Positions 1 to 11,290 of a stretch of 64,000 bases of DNA are shown piece after piece. A program made the translations under genes and the position numbers. The notes below the pieces were generated by a model, which ran no database searches, had not been told where the DNA came from, and worked only from the letters and a program-made list of their open reading frames with translations. Numbering within the stretch: the stretch's first letter is position 1; each line of letters starts with the position of its first letter. Origin of the DNA: Aplectana chamaeleonis (Eukaryota; Nematoda; Chromadorea; Rhabditida; Cosmocercidae); NCBI GenBank assembly GCA_029168955.1, contig JAPDOI010001555.1, forward strand, positions 1-64,000, given 5' to 3'.

Positions 1-800
1 ACTTTGACCAAGCTACCGTATACCCACCGTAATCTATCAAAAATCGATAAACGCATTGCAAATTCGTGTTAAGCACTGCAAATTGCCCCAAAGCAACAGT
101 TTTAGCCATATCCGTCGTAGCACTCCGGAAATAGTCAAAACTCGCGATTTGCTAAACAGATCAAGTCGAAAACTTCGGAACATCGTCAAATTAACCCTAG
201 ATTCGTGATCAGCGCCCCCAGACAACCTATAAAGGAATATTTCAAGTCGAATCAGGAACATTTTTAAAACGCTTCCAGGGCCCTCTAATAGGTATAAAGA
301 AACGCGTACAAGTCCAAACACGCAATCCAGTCTGTGCAAAGTTTGGAAAATGTGCCTCCATCCTAACTATGCTCAGAGGGGTAGTTTTGGAAGCTAATTT
401 CTAATGATGAGGCCCGTTTCCGAATTTCTCAAACTTACTAATGCACGTGTTTTTGGTAGAAAAAAGGCTCTCAACAAAAAAATTAGAGGCTTCTGCATTT
501 TTCAAATCTGTAAGTCATGAATCGCCAGCTTTTTCTTTTAAAAATTAAGAGACCAACTTAGAGTTCAAGGTCAGTACGTCGAATTACCCTTCATTGATTG
601 GTTTTATCCAAATTCATTCAAGATTACAAACGTCACGTTCAGCTCAGCTGCAGGAAATACGGAGGTTGACAGGCTACACTTTTTTCGCAGATGTCCGTAA
701 CAAAATCCAAGTTCAGATTCGAAGAGAGCGTGCCAGAGTTGATTAAAAACATTCATCAGCTTTCTGATCCGGGGAACACCATGCGAGGTTGACTAGTTAG
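1..800 (+). repeat. Left arm of a long inverted repeat
   Basis: The first 60 bases (starting actttgaccaagctaccg) are the reverse complement of 7880-7945. Further inverted matches follow, for example 160-330 against about 7610-7760 and 650-790 against about 6865-7010. The left end coincides with the window edge, so the element may extend further. Divergence is appreciable, with indels, so this is an old element. The arms enclose the first recognisable exons of the UNC13-like gene. Confidence 0.7.
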
Positions 801-1176
801 TAGGGGTTCGCAATCCGATCGACATCGAGTTTAACCCCTCTTTGTAACCCAGCATGCGCTGTTAACACATACTGGGCCTTGACGAGTGCTTGAGCCCCAC
901 TATCACAAGCAAGTACTACTAGCAGCAGCACGCTATGCAAGTGGAGAGAGAACTTGGGTTACACCCTCTCTACCAGGTAGCGTTGCCCCTGGCAAGGTCA
1001 ATCCCAGCCTCTCCTAAAGTCCGCAATAACAGCATCATTCTCGTTCCAATTTACAATGAGGAACCTTTCCTGGCGATACTTACTACATGCAAAAAGATTA
1101 TGTGTACGTTTCCATCCCGTAGACAATTATTATCACTAAACGCAGAGGAAAAGTTCGCATGGATCTTTTTTTTCAG

Positions 1177-1735
1177 ATTGATATTGAGCTATCTGCGGTG
1201 CACAAGAATCTCCTGCATAAGAACTTTCTGCGAGTAATGTCAGCACAAGTTGGAATTGTTGTTCGACTGTTGAAGGAATGCGTTGATGAGAACCCTGGGG
1301 TATGTTCTCAAATTATTCTTCTTCTCGAAGCTTGCACTGTACCTTTTGATACAACTGATGGAGCAATTTCGTCAGATGGAGCCTGCCTTCTATCATCGGC
1401 TCTTCGAAGCATGGCATGTACTCGTAGATTTCTTCCATGCAGGGGGTAAAGGACTTTCAATGGAAGTGTTGGAAACATGCCCACAACACGTGGTTGGCAA
1501 ATAATTCAGTTTTTTTTTCTTTTCGTGCAGTTCTGGAGTGCACCCATTCCCAATAGTTGATTCGTTTTGCAGGCGCTGGTTAAATTGCTTTCCTTAAACC
1601 AGACATCCACTCAACAATTAATCGAGAAATATTATAAGGATCTGCTCAAACAACAAGTTAGTTAGCGTTAGATCTTCTTTTTTCATTATACAGTTTGCTT
1701 TCTCGTTTTAGGCCCTGGCAGAGCACAACGCAGAC
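1177..1735 (+). CDS. UNC13/BAIAP3-family protein, exons encoding the end of the MUN domain
   Basis: Four exons can be placed: 1177-1299, 1376-1489, 1573-1656 and 1712-1735. Each is a whole number of codons, is preceded by an AG acceptor (the first by a T-run then CAG) and is followed by a GT donor (gtatgt, gtggtt, gttagt, gtgagt). The peptides include LHKNFLRVMSAQVGIVVRLL, FEAWHVLVDFFHAGGKGLSM and STQQLIEKYYKDLLKQQ, which resemble the helical MUN/MHD2 part of Munc13-like proteins. Members of this family prime vesicles for SNARE-dependent exocytosis. The gene continues downstream with a C2 domain on the same strand. The start of the gene lies upstream or outside the window, and at least one exon between 1735 and 5023 is not identified because the splice phases do not meet. 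The donor after 1489 is weak. Confidence 0.6.
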
Positions 1736-2517
1736 GTGAGTTGGCCTTGTCATACGTAGATGTCTCAGAAAACCCTGTAGTGTACCATTAGAAACGCTCA
1801 AGCCAACAGTCAACATGGGTCTATCGAGCCGAATAGGAAGCTAGACATACAGGATACTCCCAGCCTGGAAGTGTACATAGTAGTTTAGTTTGTAGACTCT
1901 ATATTATAAACTGCAGCTCAATTCCATCCCTCAATTCAAAAATCGGCAGTGCTTTCCCCTTCTCACAATCAGCATCTCTATACCAAGCATTACTTCGGGT
2001 TTATATGCCACTGCCCGTGTACGTCATCAAAGAAGACACACAAATCGCCGCTGGGAGGCGTACCTGGAAACGCAACTTCAACGACGCTCTTTTTTCCGCC
2101 CTAAAAATCTGCATTCTACTCGAACGACCGCGGTTCCGCTCGAATTGATATCTGGTTGCACCTCATCATTGGTTGCTGTGGGCGGTGATGCTATACATGG
2201 GAGAAGCCTGTTTCGCTACCACAAGCGGTGGTTCGCGCTAGTAGCTTCTGGATAAGAATCAAGCTTCTGCTTCTCTGTTTACTTCCAAAAAAGACTTGCC
2301 AAAACAGAGGCACTTATCTGAGACTCGGGATCGACTCATCAAATACCGTTGGCCAGAAAACGCCTGAAATCTACCTATGATAGAGTTCTACGGTTTTATT
2401 TGTTTACAATGGAGAATTTAGGAGAGAATTTCGGGGGGACATCCACTTTTAGAACGGAGATCAAGAGTACTAAAAATAAATCCCCAAAATTTACACAATT
2501 TCAGAAGAAAAAATAGC
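1736..2517. other. Intronic stretch with no recognised feature
   Basis: This is intron sequence of the UNC13-like gene between the 24-bp exon ending at 1735 and a MITE. I see no conserved peptide, RNA gene or clear repeat structure here. Confidence 0.4.
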
Positions 2518-2521
2518 CTAA

Positions 2522-3065
2522 AGGCAGTTGTCGTAACTCAAATATGCTCGGCTTATTTTCCTCTCTGAACCCTTTTCTGGGTCTCAGTAGTAGAACCTAT
2601 TAGAAAAATCGCAGAAAAAAACGTTGCTCTGAGGCCAAATTCTGAAGCCTGAACTTCCTTGTCTTTTGATGGTGGACAGAGCCCACCCCACATCATCGGC
2701 ATCCGATGATCTCTGAAGTATCAAAAAATCAGCTGGCTTGAAATTGAATTTCCAATCAATGAACCTTCAGTTTATGTACACATCTAGTCAAAAACATTGA
2801 CTGAAGTGCTTGCTTTCATTGTTCAACTGTTTTATTAGGTAAATTTGCAATTATTTCTTCCTCTGAGTGTCGATGATTTTGGACTGGTTGGCATGGAGAC
2901 TGTGATCTTTCTCAGCACGTGTGCACGAACTGGAAGTTTAGGGTCTTAATAACTCTGATTATAGCCCGTTTTTCACCACGCTATTTTTCATAGTTTTTGA
3001 GCTGTTTTGACCTGAGCTGATTTTCGTAGTTTTTTCGACAACGTTTTTCATCGTGACCACTGCCT
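2522..3065 (-). mobile_element. MITE, AGGCAGTGGTC family, copy 1
   Basis: This roughly 545-bp element has inverted ends AGGCAGTTGTCG and cgtgaccactgcct. Its inside matches, in reverse orientation, the copies at 22247-22794 and 44044-44582, including the cacgtgtgcacgaactgg stretch. The flanks are CTAA and TTAG, consistent with a mutated TTAA target duplication that the other two copies keep intact. No coding capacity is visible. Confidence 0.8.
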
Positions 3066-3069
3066 TTAG

Positions 3070-5022
3070 AGGCATTGTTCGCGATATCGATTTCCATTTT
3101 CGCTATCTCCACGGTTTACAGAAGGTCAAAGGTGCCCTATACATATAGCAAGGCATGCCTAAAATATAAGGCGAAAGTGGCGCTTGTGAACTAAAGTAGG
3201 CCATCCCCTACTTACGTCCGTTTGAGCGCGTAGGAATTCACCGCTATGAAAGGATGAGATATCTGTCAAATCCAACAAAACTTTTTACGACTCACTTAAC
3301 AGTACTTCCCTGATTTGATTATTTGCTGTTATCATACTCTCTACTGTTCATTCGTTCACATCGAGGGGGCAGAAAAAGAGGCAAGAGGCGTTTTGCTGAC
3401 TTCAGAGCGCTCGTTTGCAGCCGTTATTTTGCCGTTCCTGATTGGTTTTTCTACCGTTCTTTTTCTCGGCTTTGGGAGCCTAGGATCCTTTTCGTCTATC
3501 ATTTTACTGTGGGAAGCTTTATGCTCAGCAGGTATATGAAACAAATCCGTCTCATACGTATTCCGGCTGGAGTACTGCGATCAACACGACGATACCTTTC
3601 TGATTTCGCCTTCTCTCTCTAAGCTTGTTTGAGCCCTATCGTCTTAAAAAACTCTCCCCACATTTCTCTCGCATCTCTCCTACTCTGGAGGCAGATTCAC
3701 CTTCTTGCGTTGGTTGGAAATCTAGAGTCAGCAAATACAGTCTTTGATAGTGTTCTGTGGATACACATATACACTCTATTTTCAGGAAACGACTATTACT
3801 CGGTCGATTGCGAACCTGGGCGGAGCTGAGGAATAGATGCGGCAAGGATGCGTGGAAGATATGTTGCCGTATTTGATCAAACTCTGGGAGCCTCTCGTAG
3901 AAGTTCCAAAGTCCACGCGTAGTATCCAGCGGGTAGATGGAGGTTGGTTTACGGCTGCCCACCGTGCAAACAGGAGGGTTCCTTGCCACCCACTGGGTAG
4001 ACGGAGAGAGTTGTGTCCGGTTGGTATATATGTTGATCTCTCACGAGTGAAAATGATTAGTATTATCTGACTGGAGGACAACACTCGCTCTTCCCGTACA
4101 CCACTCGTGCTGTTGAGGCCGGGTATGCTATGTCCTCCGAAAAACAAAATATTTTGCATACCGACCTCTGTTCTAACAGCCTAGCGAAGAGGACTGCCGC
4201 TATTGGTTTCGAGCAGGAGGCACAATACTTGGACGGTGAAGCCCTCATCCCACGCCCGCAGTTCTCATGATTACCGCCACTAGAGAGAGAGCAGTGTATG
4301 CGCGCGTACGCACGCGATGGACTCTAGGAATAGATTTCTCCAGGAAATAGAAGATGTACGTACATGTAAAACAGATTATCCTTCTTACGCCTTGCTTGTG
4401 TCGAGTAAAAAGTATTGTTGCTGTGTCGCTAAACAGCTATTGTGTATAGCCGCTTTTTTTCGACACATGTTGACTGTTTCCCCGGTACATATGAAGATCA
4501 ATCATGATGGTTCTCCACGTCAAAGCTATGAATGATCTTCATGTACGAGCGGCTAGTGGTGCAGAAGCTTTTTGTGAATGATGGTAGAGTTGAAAAGGTA
4601 TTTTGTGAACAAATGACGTATGAAAGACTACTCTTCTAATAAATATACACCAAAGCTCTTGAAAATCCAACAAAACCAACTCCAATAGAACCTTACGGAA
4701 TGCTTAGAACTCTCCTACTCAATCCTAGGAATGATGACTCTCTGCTTGGTATCACACGTCTCCCTATGCGTATGCGTCTCTCCCTCTGTACATAGACCTC
4801 TCGGCATGAATGATAGCGACACTTATCGGTGAATGAATAGGAGTCATCCATGGCATATGTAATCTATGAAAAAGAAATCTGAGGTGCATACTACACAACA
4901 GCGATCGCTGTAGCTAGCCTGTTAGTAGAGTGCAACGTTTCCACGCTGGCTATGGTGTGCTAAAATCCCATTAGAACTGCGATCCCAATACCAGTAAAAA
5001 GATAATCTTCCGGTTATTTCAG
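3070..5022. other. Intronic stretch of the UNC13-like gene, mostly unassigned
   Basis: At least one missing exon of the UNC13-like gene should be here, because the exon ending at 1735 stops in phase 0 while the exon at 5023 needs two preceding bases. Open frames such as 3837-4070 and 4317-4535 show no family resemblance that I recognise. There are (GA)n and alternating CG stretches at about 4281-4320. Confidence 0.35.
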
Positions 5023-5360
5023 AACGGAAGTAAGCGAATGCAAATATGGTATACTTAATGTGCGGAGCATACTACAACTCAAGTTCACAAACTCTTGTGC
5101 TGGACGGTAATGTTTTTCACCATGCATTGCTTGGCATTTTTTCCCAATTATTGCTTCGACATCATAATACAAATGTATAATCAAGTTTTCAGTAATCGGC
5201 GCAAAGCAGGTGATTCCACTGGATGCGAACGGTCTTTCGGATCCATTCGTCGTTATCCGACTTTGTACCGAAATACAGATATCCCAAATCCAAGCTGTCA
5301 GTAAGACCCGGGTCGTCAGCAAAACCCTCAATCCTATTTTCTTGATGAAACATTCGAATT
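5023..5360 (+). CDS. UNC13/BAIAP3-family protein, first part of the C2 domain (two frameshifts)
   Basis: Two exons, 5023-5106 and 5194-5360, carry the amino half of a C2 domain. The first begins after ttatttcag and encodes SECKYGILNVR then AYYNSSSQTLVLD. The split valine codon joins it to IGAKQVIPLDANGLSDPFVV in the second exon, which continues to KTRVVSKTLNPIF and DETFEF. NGLSDPFV and the NPIFDETFEF signature are the calcium-binding loop neighbourhoods of C2 domains in Munc13-like proteins. Two breaks are visible: one extra base after the LNVR codons (about 5063), and a net shift of two bases between NPIF and DETFEF (about 5340). The exon ends at a gtggag donor whose phase fits the next exon at 8497. 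The breaks may be pseudogene lesions or assembly indels; the codons on both sides are well preserved. Confidence 0.7.
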
Positions 5361-6864
5361 GTGGAGTGAAACCCACCTATATATTGACTTTTTCTCATTA
5401 TTTGTGCTACTTCCATGTCAATGCCGTCTACCTGGCTGAAGTACACCTATGTACCATTTCCCAACCGTTTACTCTGGACACAAAACCGTTGAAGCTTTGT
5501 ATGGGGAGAGTTTAGTTTTTATTTTTTGAAAATTTCCCACCCTTCACCAAAAATTATGCATTAGGCTATGCAGCTGAAAAAAATGGAGCTTAAAGAAGCC
5601 TGGTAATATTTTGGAAGCAGGTTCTCATACTCTGTGGCCATGCATTGAGATGGAAGAAACAGACTCAGACAACAGCACAGCAGTAGCCGAACATCAACGA
5701 CAAAACCATGGTTCAAGAGTGACCGCAGTGTCGAAGGAAGAGTGGCATAGATCATTGAGGAGTGCAGTTTGGGGTAAAATATATCCTAAAAACAGCGGTG
5801 TTGTCGTTGATGAATCCGGCCGAAGGAGGAATAGCAACAGTAGCCTTGTGGATGTAGGACCACTTCGCAGAATGCCTTCGTTTCGAGACCACTACTGTTA
5901 CTTCAATACCTGCACTAACTTTTTTGAAATAAGTCGCAAAAGTCGCGGGAAATCGCGACTCCTCATAACACGGCTCAAAGCAACTCTTCCGGGGAGCCAT
6001 ACATATGAGCCTATTTACGGAATCTGCATTGAGAGTTCTTTTCATTTTGAGCACATACATCTCTTTAACCTGGTTTCGCTTGAAACGAGAATGGACTTGG
6101 CACATGTGAAGGGGGATGCAAAAACGATTTTTTCGGAATTGGGCTGGCGCAGTCAGCTTATTTGAAAGAGGATCAGAAAGTATTAAAGTTTCTAGGCTGA
6201 GTCCCAGGTCGATTGGTCCCGTTTAAGCTGGGAACGGGACGTCGGTGGTGTTTTCGTTCACTCGATTTTTCTGTTAACCCTATCATTCCATTGTTTGCAG
6301 GTCAAGAAATGTGTGTGCTCCAAATGAAGAGCTCTCGATGTTCTGATTCGAGAAGATATGCCCCTAGCCACCCCCCCGAACGGGTCATTTGTGAGCCGAG
6401 TTATGACGAAAAGTCATAGCAAATTTGCGACTTTTTGAGTAAATCAGTGCGGGTACTCGTAGTCTCGCCTACGCTGTCCGGCTAGACGACATTAGAAAAA
6501 CGAGCATGTAGTACCCAAACAGGTAACTTGGTAGAAGCCAGCGAACACAAAACTGGGTAGTGGACGAAGAGGGGAAGTGGCTAGAGTCCGAACAGAAAGC
6601 ATACGCACAGTTCGAAAAAAGGATGTCGCCCTGGCTAGGAAGGACGAAGACGAAGTGTAATTACTCCCAGCACCTGGATGGTCGTGGAAGTCGACCATAG
6701 GGCGCTATCATGAAGCAAACTTGAAGTCAGCCTCCTAGTACCGGCCTCGGAAAACCTATTGAGGCTTTTTTACATGCACAGAACAGCTGTGGTCAGACCA
6801 AACTACAATGTTGTTGCTTTTGATTTAAGGACGATAGCAACAGCTTTTCGAATTTGCAACAGCA
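5361..6864. other. Intronic stretch with no recognised feature
   Basis: This is the first part of the 3.1-kb intron that splits the C2 domain. It contains one long open frame (5611-6165) that resembles nothing I recognise and lacks gene context. No repeat structure was recognised before the inverted-repeat arm begins near 6865. Confidence 0.35.
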
Positions 6865-7945
6865 GCATTCTTCTAACTAGGGAACATCGCATTGTGTTCC
6901 CCCGGATCAGAAAGCTGGTAAATGTTTTCTGGTCAACTCTGGCACGGTCTCTTCGCATCTGAACTCGGATTTCGCTACGGACATCTGCGAAAAAGTTATA
7001 GCCTGTCAAAGTTCGTACTTCCCGCCTTTTTTCTATCAAACACGCGCATTAGTGTTTGAGAAATCCGGAAACGGACCTTATGCTTGAGTTCGGCGTCCAA
7101 AACTACCCCACTGGGCAAACTTTGGGTGAAGGCGCGTTTTCCGAACTTTACACAGACTGACAGTGTTTTGGACTTTTACGGATTTTCGGTCAGGCGTCTA
7201 GGATTTTCGGTCGGGCGTTTAGTACGGATTTTCGGTCCGCTGTTTATTTATACCAATAAGAGTGCTCCGAAAGCGTTTCGGAAAAACATGTTCCAGATAT
7301 CACTCAAAATCCTTCCAGATGGCTTATTTGGGGAGCTGATCACAAGTCTGGGGTTAATTTGACGATTTTCCAAAGTTTTCGACTTGATTTGTTTAATGCT
7401 TCCCATCTGGGGGGGGGGGGGGAATTTGATGACAAATCGCGACATTTGACGATTTCCGGAGCGCTACGACAATGAAGGGTAATTTGGCTTACATACTGTG
7501 CTTGAATTCTAAGTCGGTCTCTTGATTTTTAAAAGAAAAGGTTGGGGAAAAGAAAAAGAAAAAGCTGGAGAATTTCTTGTACGGATTTGTCGATGGGCGT
7601 TTATCTATACCAACTGGAGGGTCCTGAAAGCGTTTTAAGAAATAGTCCAGATTCGACTTAAAATCCTCCCGAGTGGGTTGTCTGGGGCGCTGATCACGAA
7701 TCTAGGGTTGATTTGACGATTTTTCGAAGTTTTCGACTTGATTCGTTCGAAGCTTCCCATTGGGGGTAAATTTGAAGGCAAATCGCGATTTTTAACGATT
7801 TTCGGAGTGCTACGACAGATATGGGTCATCTGTTTCCCTGGGGGAAAATTTCAGTGCTAAACACAAATCGGCAATCCGTTCATAGATTTTTGATAGATTA
7901 CGGTTGATTACGGTGGTTATACGGTAGCTTGGTCAAAGTCTCAGA
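6865..7945 (-). repeat. Right arm of the long inverted repeat, with internal tandem duplication
   Basis: This is the reverse complement of the window's first 800 bases (see the left arm). Inside it, 7080-7450 and 7560-7830 are diverged direct copies of one unit; both carry a TTTCGACTTGATT-type core followed by a cttcccat and a G-run or TGGGGG. A homopolymer of about 12 G lies at 7411-7422. The arm lies in the intron between the two C2-domain blocks, so transcripts of the host gene could form a long hairpin with the other arm. Confidence 0.7.
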
Positions 7946-8496
7946 TTTGGCTCAAAATTTCTCGGTGGGTGTTATTTGGAACGCCGAAGACGAATTGGAT
8001 GTCCATTTTTTGATTTTTGAAATATTAAGGTGCGTAAAGCCAGTTAAAAGGAATTATGCCCACTACAGCCTACAGTAGCCATAAGTCTAGCGATAAACAG
8101 ACCCCAGATTCGCGTTCAACGCCTTGAATAGCTCCCACTTGAAGGTTTTGAGCCGAATCCGAATTTTTTCAATCACCCTAAAAATCAGCTGATGGTGCCC
8201 TTACGTCTTCACGAAGCTTCTAAAACGCTTATAACTTCGTTCAGAAGTGTCCGTAGCAAAATCCGATGTCAGGTTCGGAGACAGCGGACCAGAACTGTCC
8301 AGAAAACATTCATAGTCTGGGATGGTCGTTCAAGGTTTCCTAGTAAGCTTTCTTCTATTGAATGGGGCGGGACGAGTAGGAGCTTGTCCGTCAGTACCGT
8401 ACTATTGTCTGAGGAGGGTACTCATTTGTAGCACATCATGAGTCAATTGTGGCGTGTTGCGATCCAACCTTACGCACTACTAATGGAACATTTCAG

Positions 8497-8971
8497 CCAC
8501 ATTCCACCGAAGTTGCCGCCATGCGCAATGCTGCACTTCACTGTCATGGATCATGACTATCTAAGATCAAACGATTTCGCTGGTGAAGCATTTCTGGAGT
8601 TAGCTGATGTATGCACTTCACTCTTTATATATTTTTATCTCCCTTTTCGTCTGTTAGAATACCAAACTTCTTCAGTGAAAATCTATAGTCTCCGACTCGG
8701 ACACGGGATAACCAAAGGACCGATTCAAACCCTATAGTTTCGCTTTCTTACAGGTGCCGGGCTTCGGTGTAGCTGGAGGCAACACTCTACGACAGTTTAA
8801 TCTCATACTTATTCAACCTGTTCAAAATAGTGAGTTTCTTTTGTCTTTCGCTCATCAGTGGATTGAGTCATTAATACTCTTGCAGACAAAGAAATAATAG
8901 ACGTGCTGACAAGCAGAAAGGAGGACAAGGAAGCGCTTGAGTTTCTTCGGTCAATAACTACGGCTTACTAG
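8497..8971 (+). CDS. UNC13/BAIAP3-family protein, end of the C2 domain and carboxyl terminus
   Basis: Three exons, 8497-8608, 8754-8829 and 8886-8971, join in frame. They begin with HIPPKLPPCAMLHFTVMDHD, then YLRSNDFAGEAFLELAD, VPGFGVAGG, and a terminal exon encoding NKEIIDVLTSRKEDKEALEF and ending with TAG at 8969-8971. FTVMDHD followed by NDFAGEA is the conserved second calcium-loop region of C2B-type domains in Munc13-4/BAIAP3-like proteins. The acceptors are tttcag, ttacag and ttgcag; the donors are gtatgc and gtgagt. The phase of the first base (c plus two bases from 5360) rebuilds a phenylalanine at the junction. This part has no frame lesions. Confidence 0.75.
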
Positions 8972-9068
8972 AAATGAAATTGTGTCATATATTATTGAAG
9001 AATATTTGAGTAATGTTTTCATTACTCTTTGTACAAATGTAACTACAAGAGATTTTACGAAAGCTTTA

Positions 9069-9074
9069 AATAAA
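9069..9074 (+). promoter_or_regulatory. Poly(A) signal of the UNC13-like gene
   Basis: An AATAAA lies 98 bases after the TAG stop, in AT-rich sequence, at the distance usual for nematode 3' ends. Confidence 0.5.
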
Positions 9075-9079
9075 TTGCG

Positions 9080-10438
9080 GTACGTTTGCGGTTAGTGCCT
9101 GGAACATTTATAGTTCCAGTGATTTTCGAACTTAGTGTGTTGTTTGAAAAATACTGCTTCGGTATTTGGTCATGATGAGCATTGCATTGAACTTTCCGTT
9201 ACTGCGTATTATTGATCTTACATTCCGTGTATAAAGCTTAATTGACAATCTGTGACTCGAAGAAGTATTACACACAGCTAACGAGAATGCGAAGTTCTTC
9301 CAACTGGACACATACAGTGTGTTTCATTAGCCAATCCGTCGATACCCGGTCTAGATCAGAACCTGTCACAAAACATATGACTTTCACTGAATTCGTCGCC
9401 CACAAAAACCGCTGTGTTCAACACGCTAGCGACAACGATAAAGAAACCACTCGTTTGTCATTGACAAAATGAGCCATTTCAAAAGTATCGGCGCACCCCT
9501 GGAAGAAATAGAAAAACAATTTTTTCACGAAAAAAAAACTTGTTTTGTTCAAGCATTGAGTGAAGCGGGCCTAATAACATGGTATGTATTATGCAGGCAT
9601 AACGAGCTCGAGAATTGTTGAGCAACCCTACCGTTCTTCAATCTCATATCAATCTGGCCTCTTCGCACGATCAGGTCGCAGCACGTTCAGACTCAATAGT
9701 CTCAACCGTGTTGGAATCGCGCAGTTCAGTGACTCTATGCCTCGATCGCATCGCTGCGAATTGCAGAGCGACGCGATGGTCGCATTGCCGTGCACACGAT
9801 CGTATCGCACTGCGATCGCACAACGAGAGACCTAAGTTTTGTCCCGAACTCGCGCACACCTCAATGCCCAATGCGATTACCTCGCAACTCCGGTCGCTCT
9901 TGAGCTATGGTTTTATCGTAGGTGAATCCGGGCCCAGCACTAATCTGACTGCCTAGCAACCGATGTGAAAACCGTAAGTCCGAAGACCAAGATTGCTAGT
10001 GAAGTTCACAGTATTCGTCAAATTTAATCCGATTTCTCGATCTTCGGCGAAAAAGAACACCGTGTGGAGGGTGATTCAACAAAAGGAAACATCAATCGTT
10101 GTCAATTTCGACCTGCACCCACCCAATCAGCCTACAGAAAACAGCTCGTGTGCTGGACACTCTAACGCGCGAGGCCACAGCCTTGTTCCAACAGGGGCAC
10201 TATATTCCCATCCCATGCTGGGGCACTTTTACCGGAGAATGGGGGCTCAGATGAGTTTTCCCGATCAACGGAGAACTCCTAATCATACTACGATCTTCTT
10301 GAGCGACCTGCTTCTTTGATCTTCCGGAGTTCGCCCTGCCCACATAGGAACCAGATTAGTGCTGACTCTCGGGTCGATCTCCGTAGAAGGTCAGCTTAGA
10401 TGGGCACATTCTTCTTTGCAGCCGCAGAAGGGTTTTTG
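9080..10438. other. Intergenic stretch, no gene recognised
   Basis: Several short open frames occur but none resembles a known family or has splice context. At 9720-9830 there is a run of CGATCG/GCGATCGC-rich sequence with many short palindromes. The right end (10355-10438) is probably the 3' untranslated part of the non-LTR element whose coding end follows on the - strand. Confidence 0.35.
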
Positions 10439-10623
10439 TCAGAGGTTCAAGAAACGGGCGACCAAAGCTGGATTCAACCACAAATCCATTGTCGTCAGAG
10501 TGGTGGGCCTCTTTGGACAATCAAATAGGTGTGCTGTACTGTAGACAGGGTTACCACAATCCGAGCACTCGTCAGGCTTACTGCTGTCGATCCTATACAA
10601 GTATGACATTAGCATAGGGGAAT
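10439..10623 (-). pseudogene. Non-LTR retrotransposon, carboxyl-terminal zinc-finger end of the RT polyprotein (split)
   Basis: On the - strand this encodes YLYRIDSSKPDECSDCGNPV and then a TAHLFDCP motif, PTTLTTMDLW and a stop. The C-x2-C ... H-x4-C spacing and the HLF.CP...PT.LT..DLW pattern are typical of the extreme carboxyl end of Jockey/CR1-type retroelement polyproteins. The upstream half of the same frame lies at 19335-19660, on the other side of the LTR retrotransposon. The junction bases GAAT are duplicated, and removing the inserted element restores a continuous frame through the GHS/SPM codons. Confidence 0.85.
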
Positions 10624-11120
10624 AGTACGATATGCAAAGAATAGATCTCAAAAAGAAAAAAAATAAAGCCTTTTTTGAACTTTGTTAAGGCATATTTCTC
10701 CGGTAAACGGCTTCGAATAGGCTACACAAACAACTGGGAACAACAAAACTTTACTAAACGAGGCAAAATGTACAGCACAACAAAACAACAACAACTACTA
10801 AAAGATCCATAGAGAATCGCAAGGTCGGCAAGATGGTAACAGGCCACTGAGAAGGCAATGAAGTCTAACCTAAACAGAGCCCAACCCCACGCTAAAGGTA
10901 ACGCACAAAAGCAAAGGAATAAAAGGAGACGGCTATCGGTTTTAGTCCCCTTTTATAGGGTGATTTTGGCGCGAACCAGTGACTCCGGTCTGGTCACTCT
11001 GCGTGGCCAGCATATCGTAGATCAACGCTTCGATCGTGTTTTTTTTCCTCGCTGTATCTCTCATGCTGTACCGCGCTCACCCGACGTTTCCTTTCTACAT
11101 TTACCCTAATTTCTTTTACT
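10624..11120 (-). repeat. 3' LTR of the Cer1-like element
   Basis: About 497 bp, nearly identical to 18839-19334. The outer ends read AGTA...TACT rather than the usual TG...CA. A GAAT duplication flanks the left end. It contains a ccttttatagggtg stretch and CAA-rich sequence shared with the 5' LTR. Confidence 0.92.
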
Positions 11121-11136
11121 TGTCGCCCCTCCCGGC
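11121..11136 (-). promoter_or_regulatory. Probable polypurine tract
   Basis: Directly upstream (in element sense) of the 3' LTR the - strand reads GGGAGGGGCGACA, purine-rich and abutting the LTR edge. This is where plus-strand DNA synthesis is primed in LTR elements. Confidence 0.55.
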
Positions 11137-11290
11137 CAAACGGCGACCCTGCCACTTTGCGCCAGAGTTGACCGGAACCATTGCAAAATGAAACACCCAA
11201 AAATGCACAATAGCCGTACGAACCCAAAAGTTTCTAGGTTAAGCTAGGAGCACAGATTTTCGAGTGGCTAGCTACCGCTTCCCGTTTCCT

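Noticed and set aside
3636..4159. Overlapping open frames on both strands near 3.6-4.2 kb
   Set aside because: Both strands are open at once, nothing resembles a family, and no exon of the flanking gene fits by phase.
5611..6165. Open frame of 184 codons in the UNC13-like intron
   Set aside because: No recognisable domain or conserved motif, no splice or promoter context, and a - strand frame is equally open across 5752-6105.
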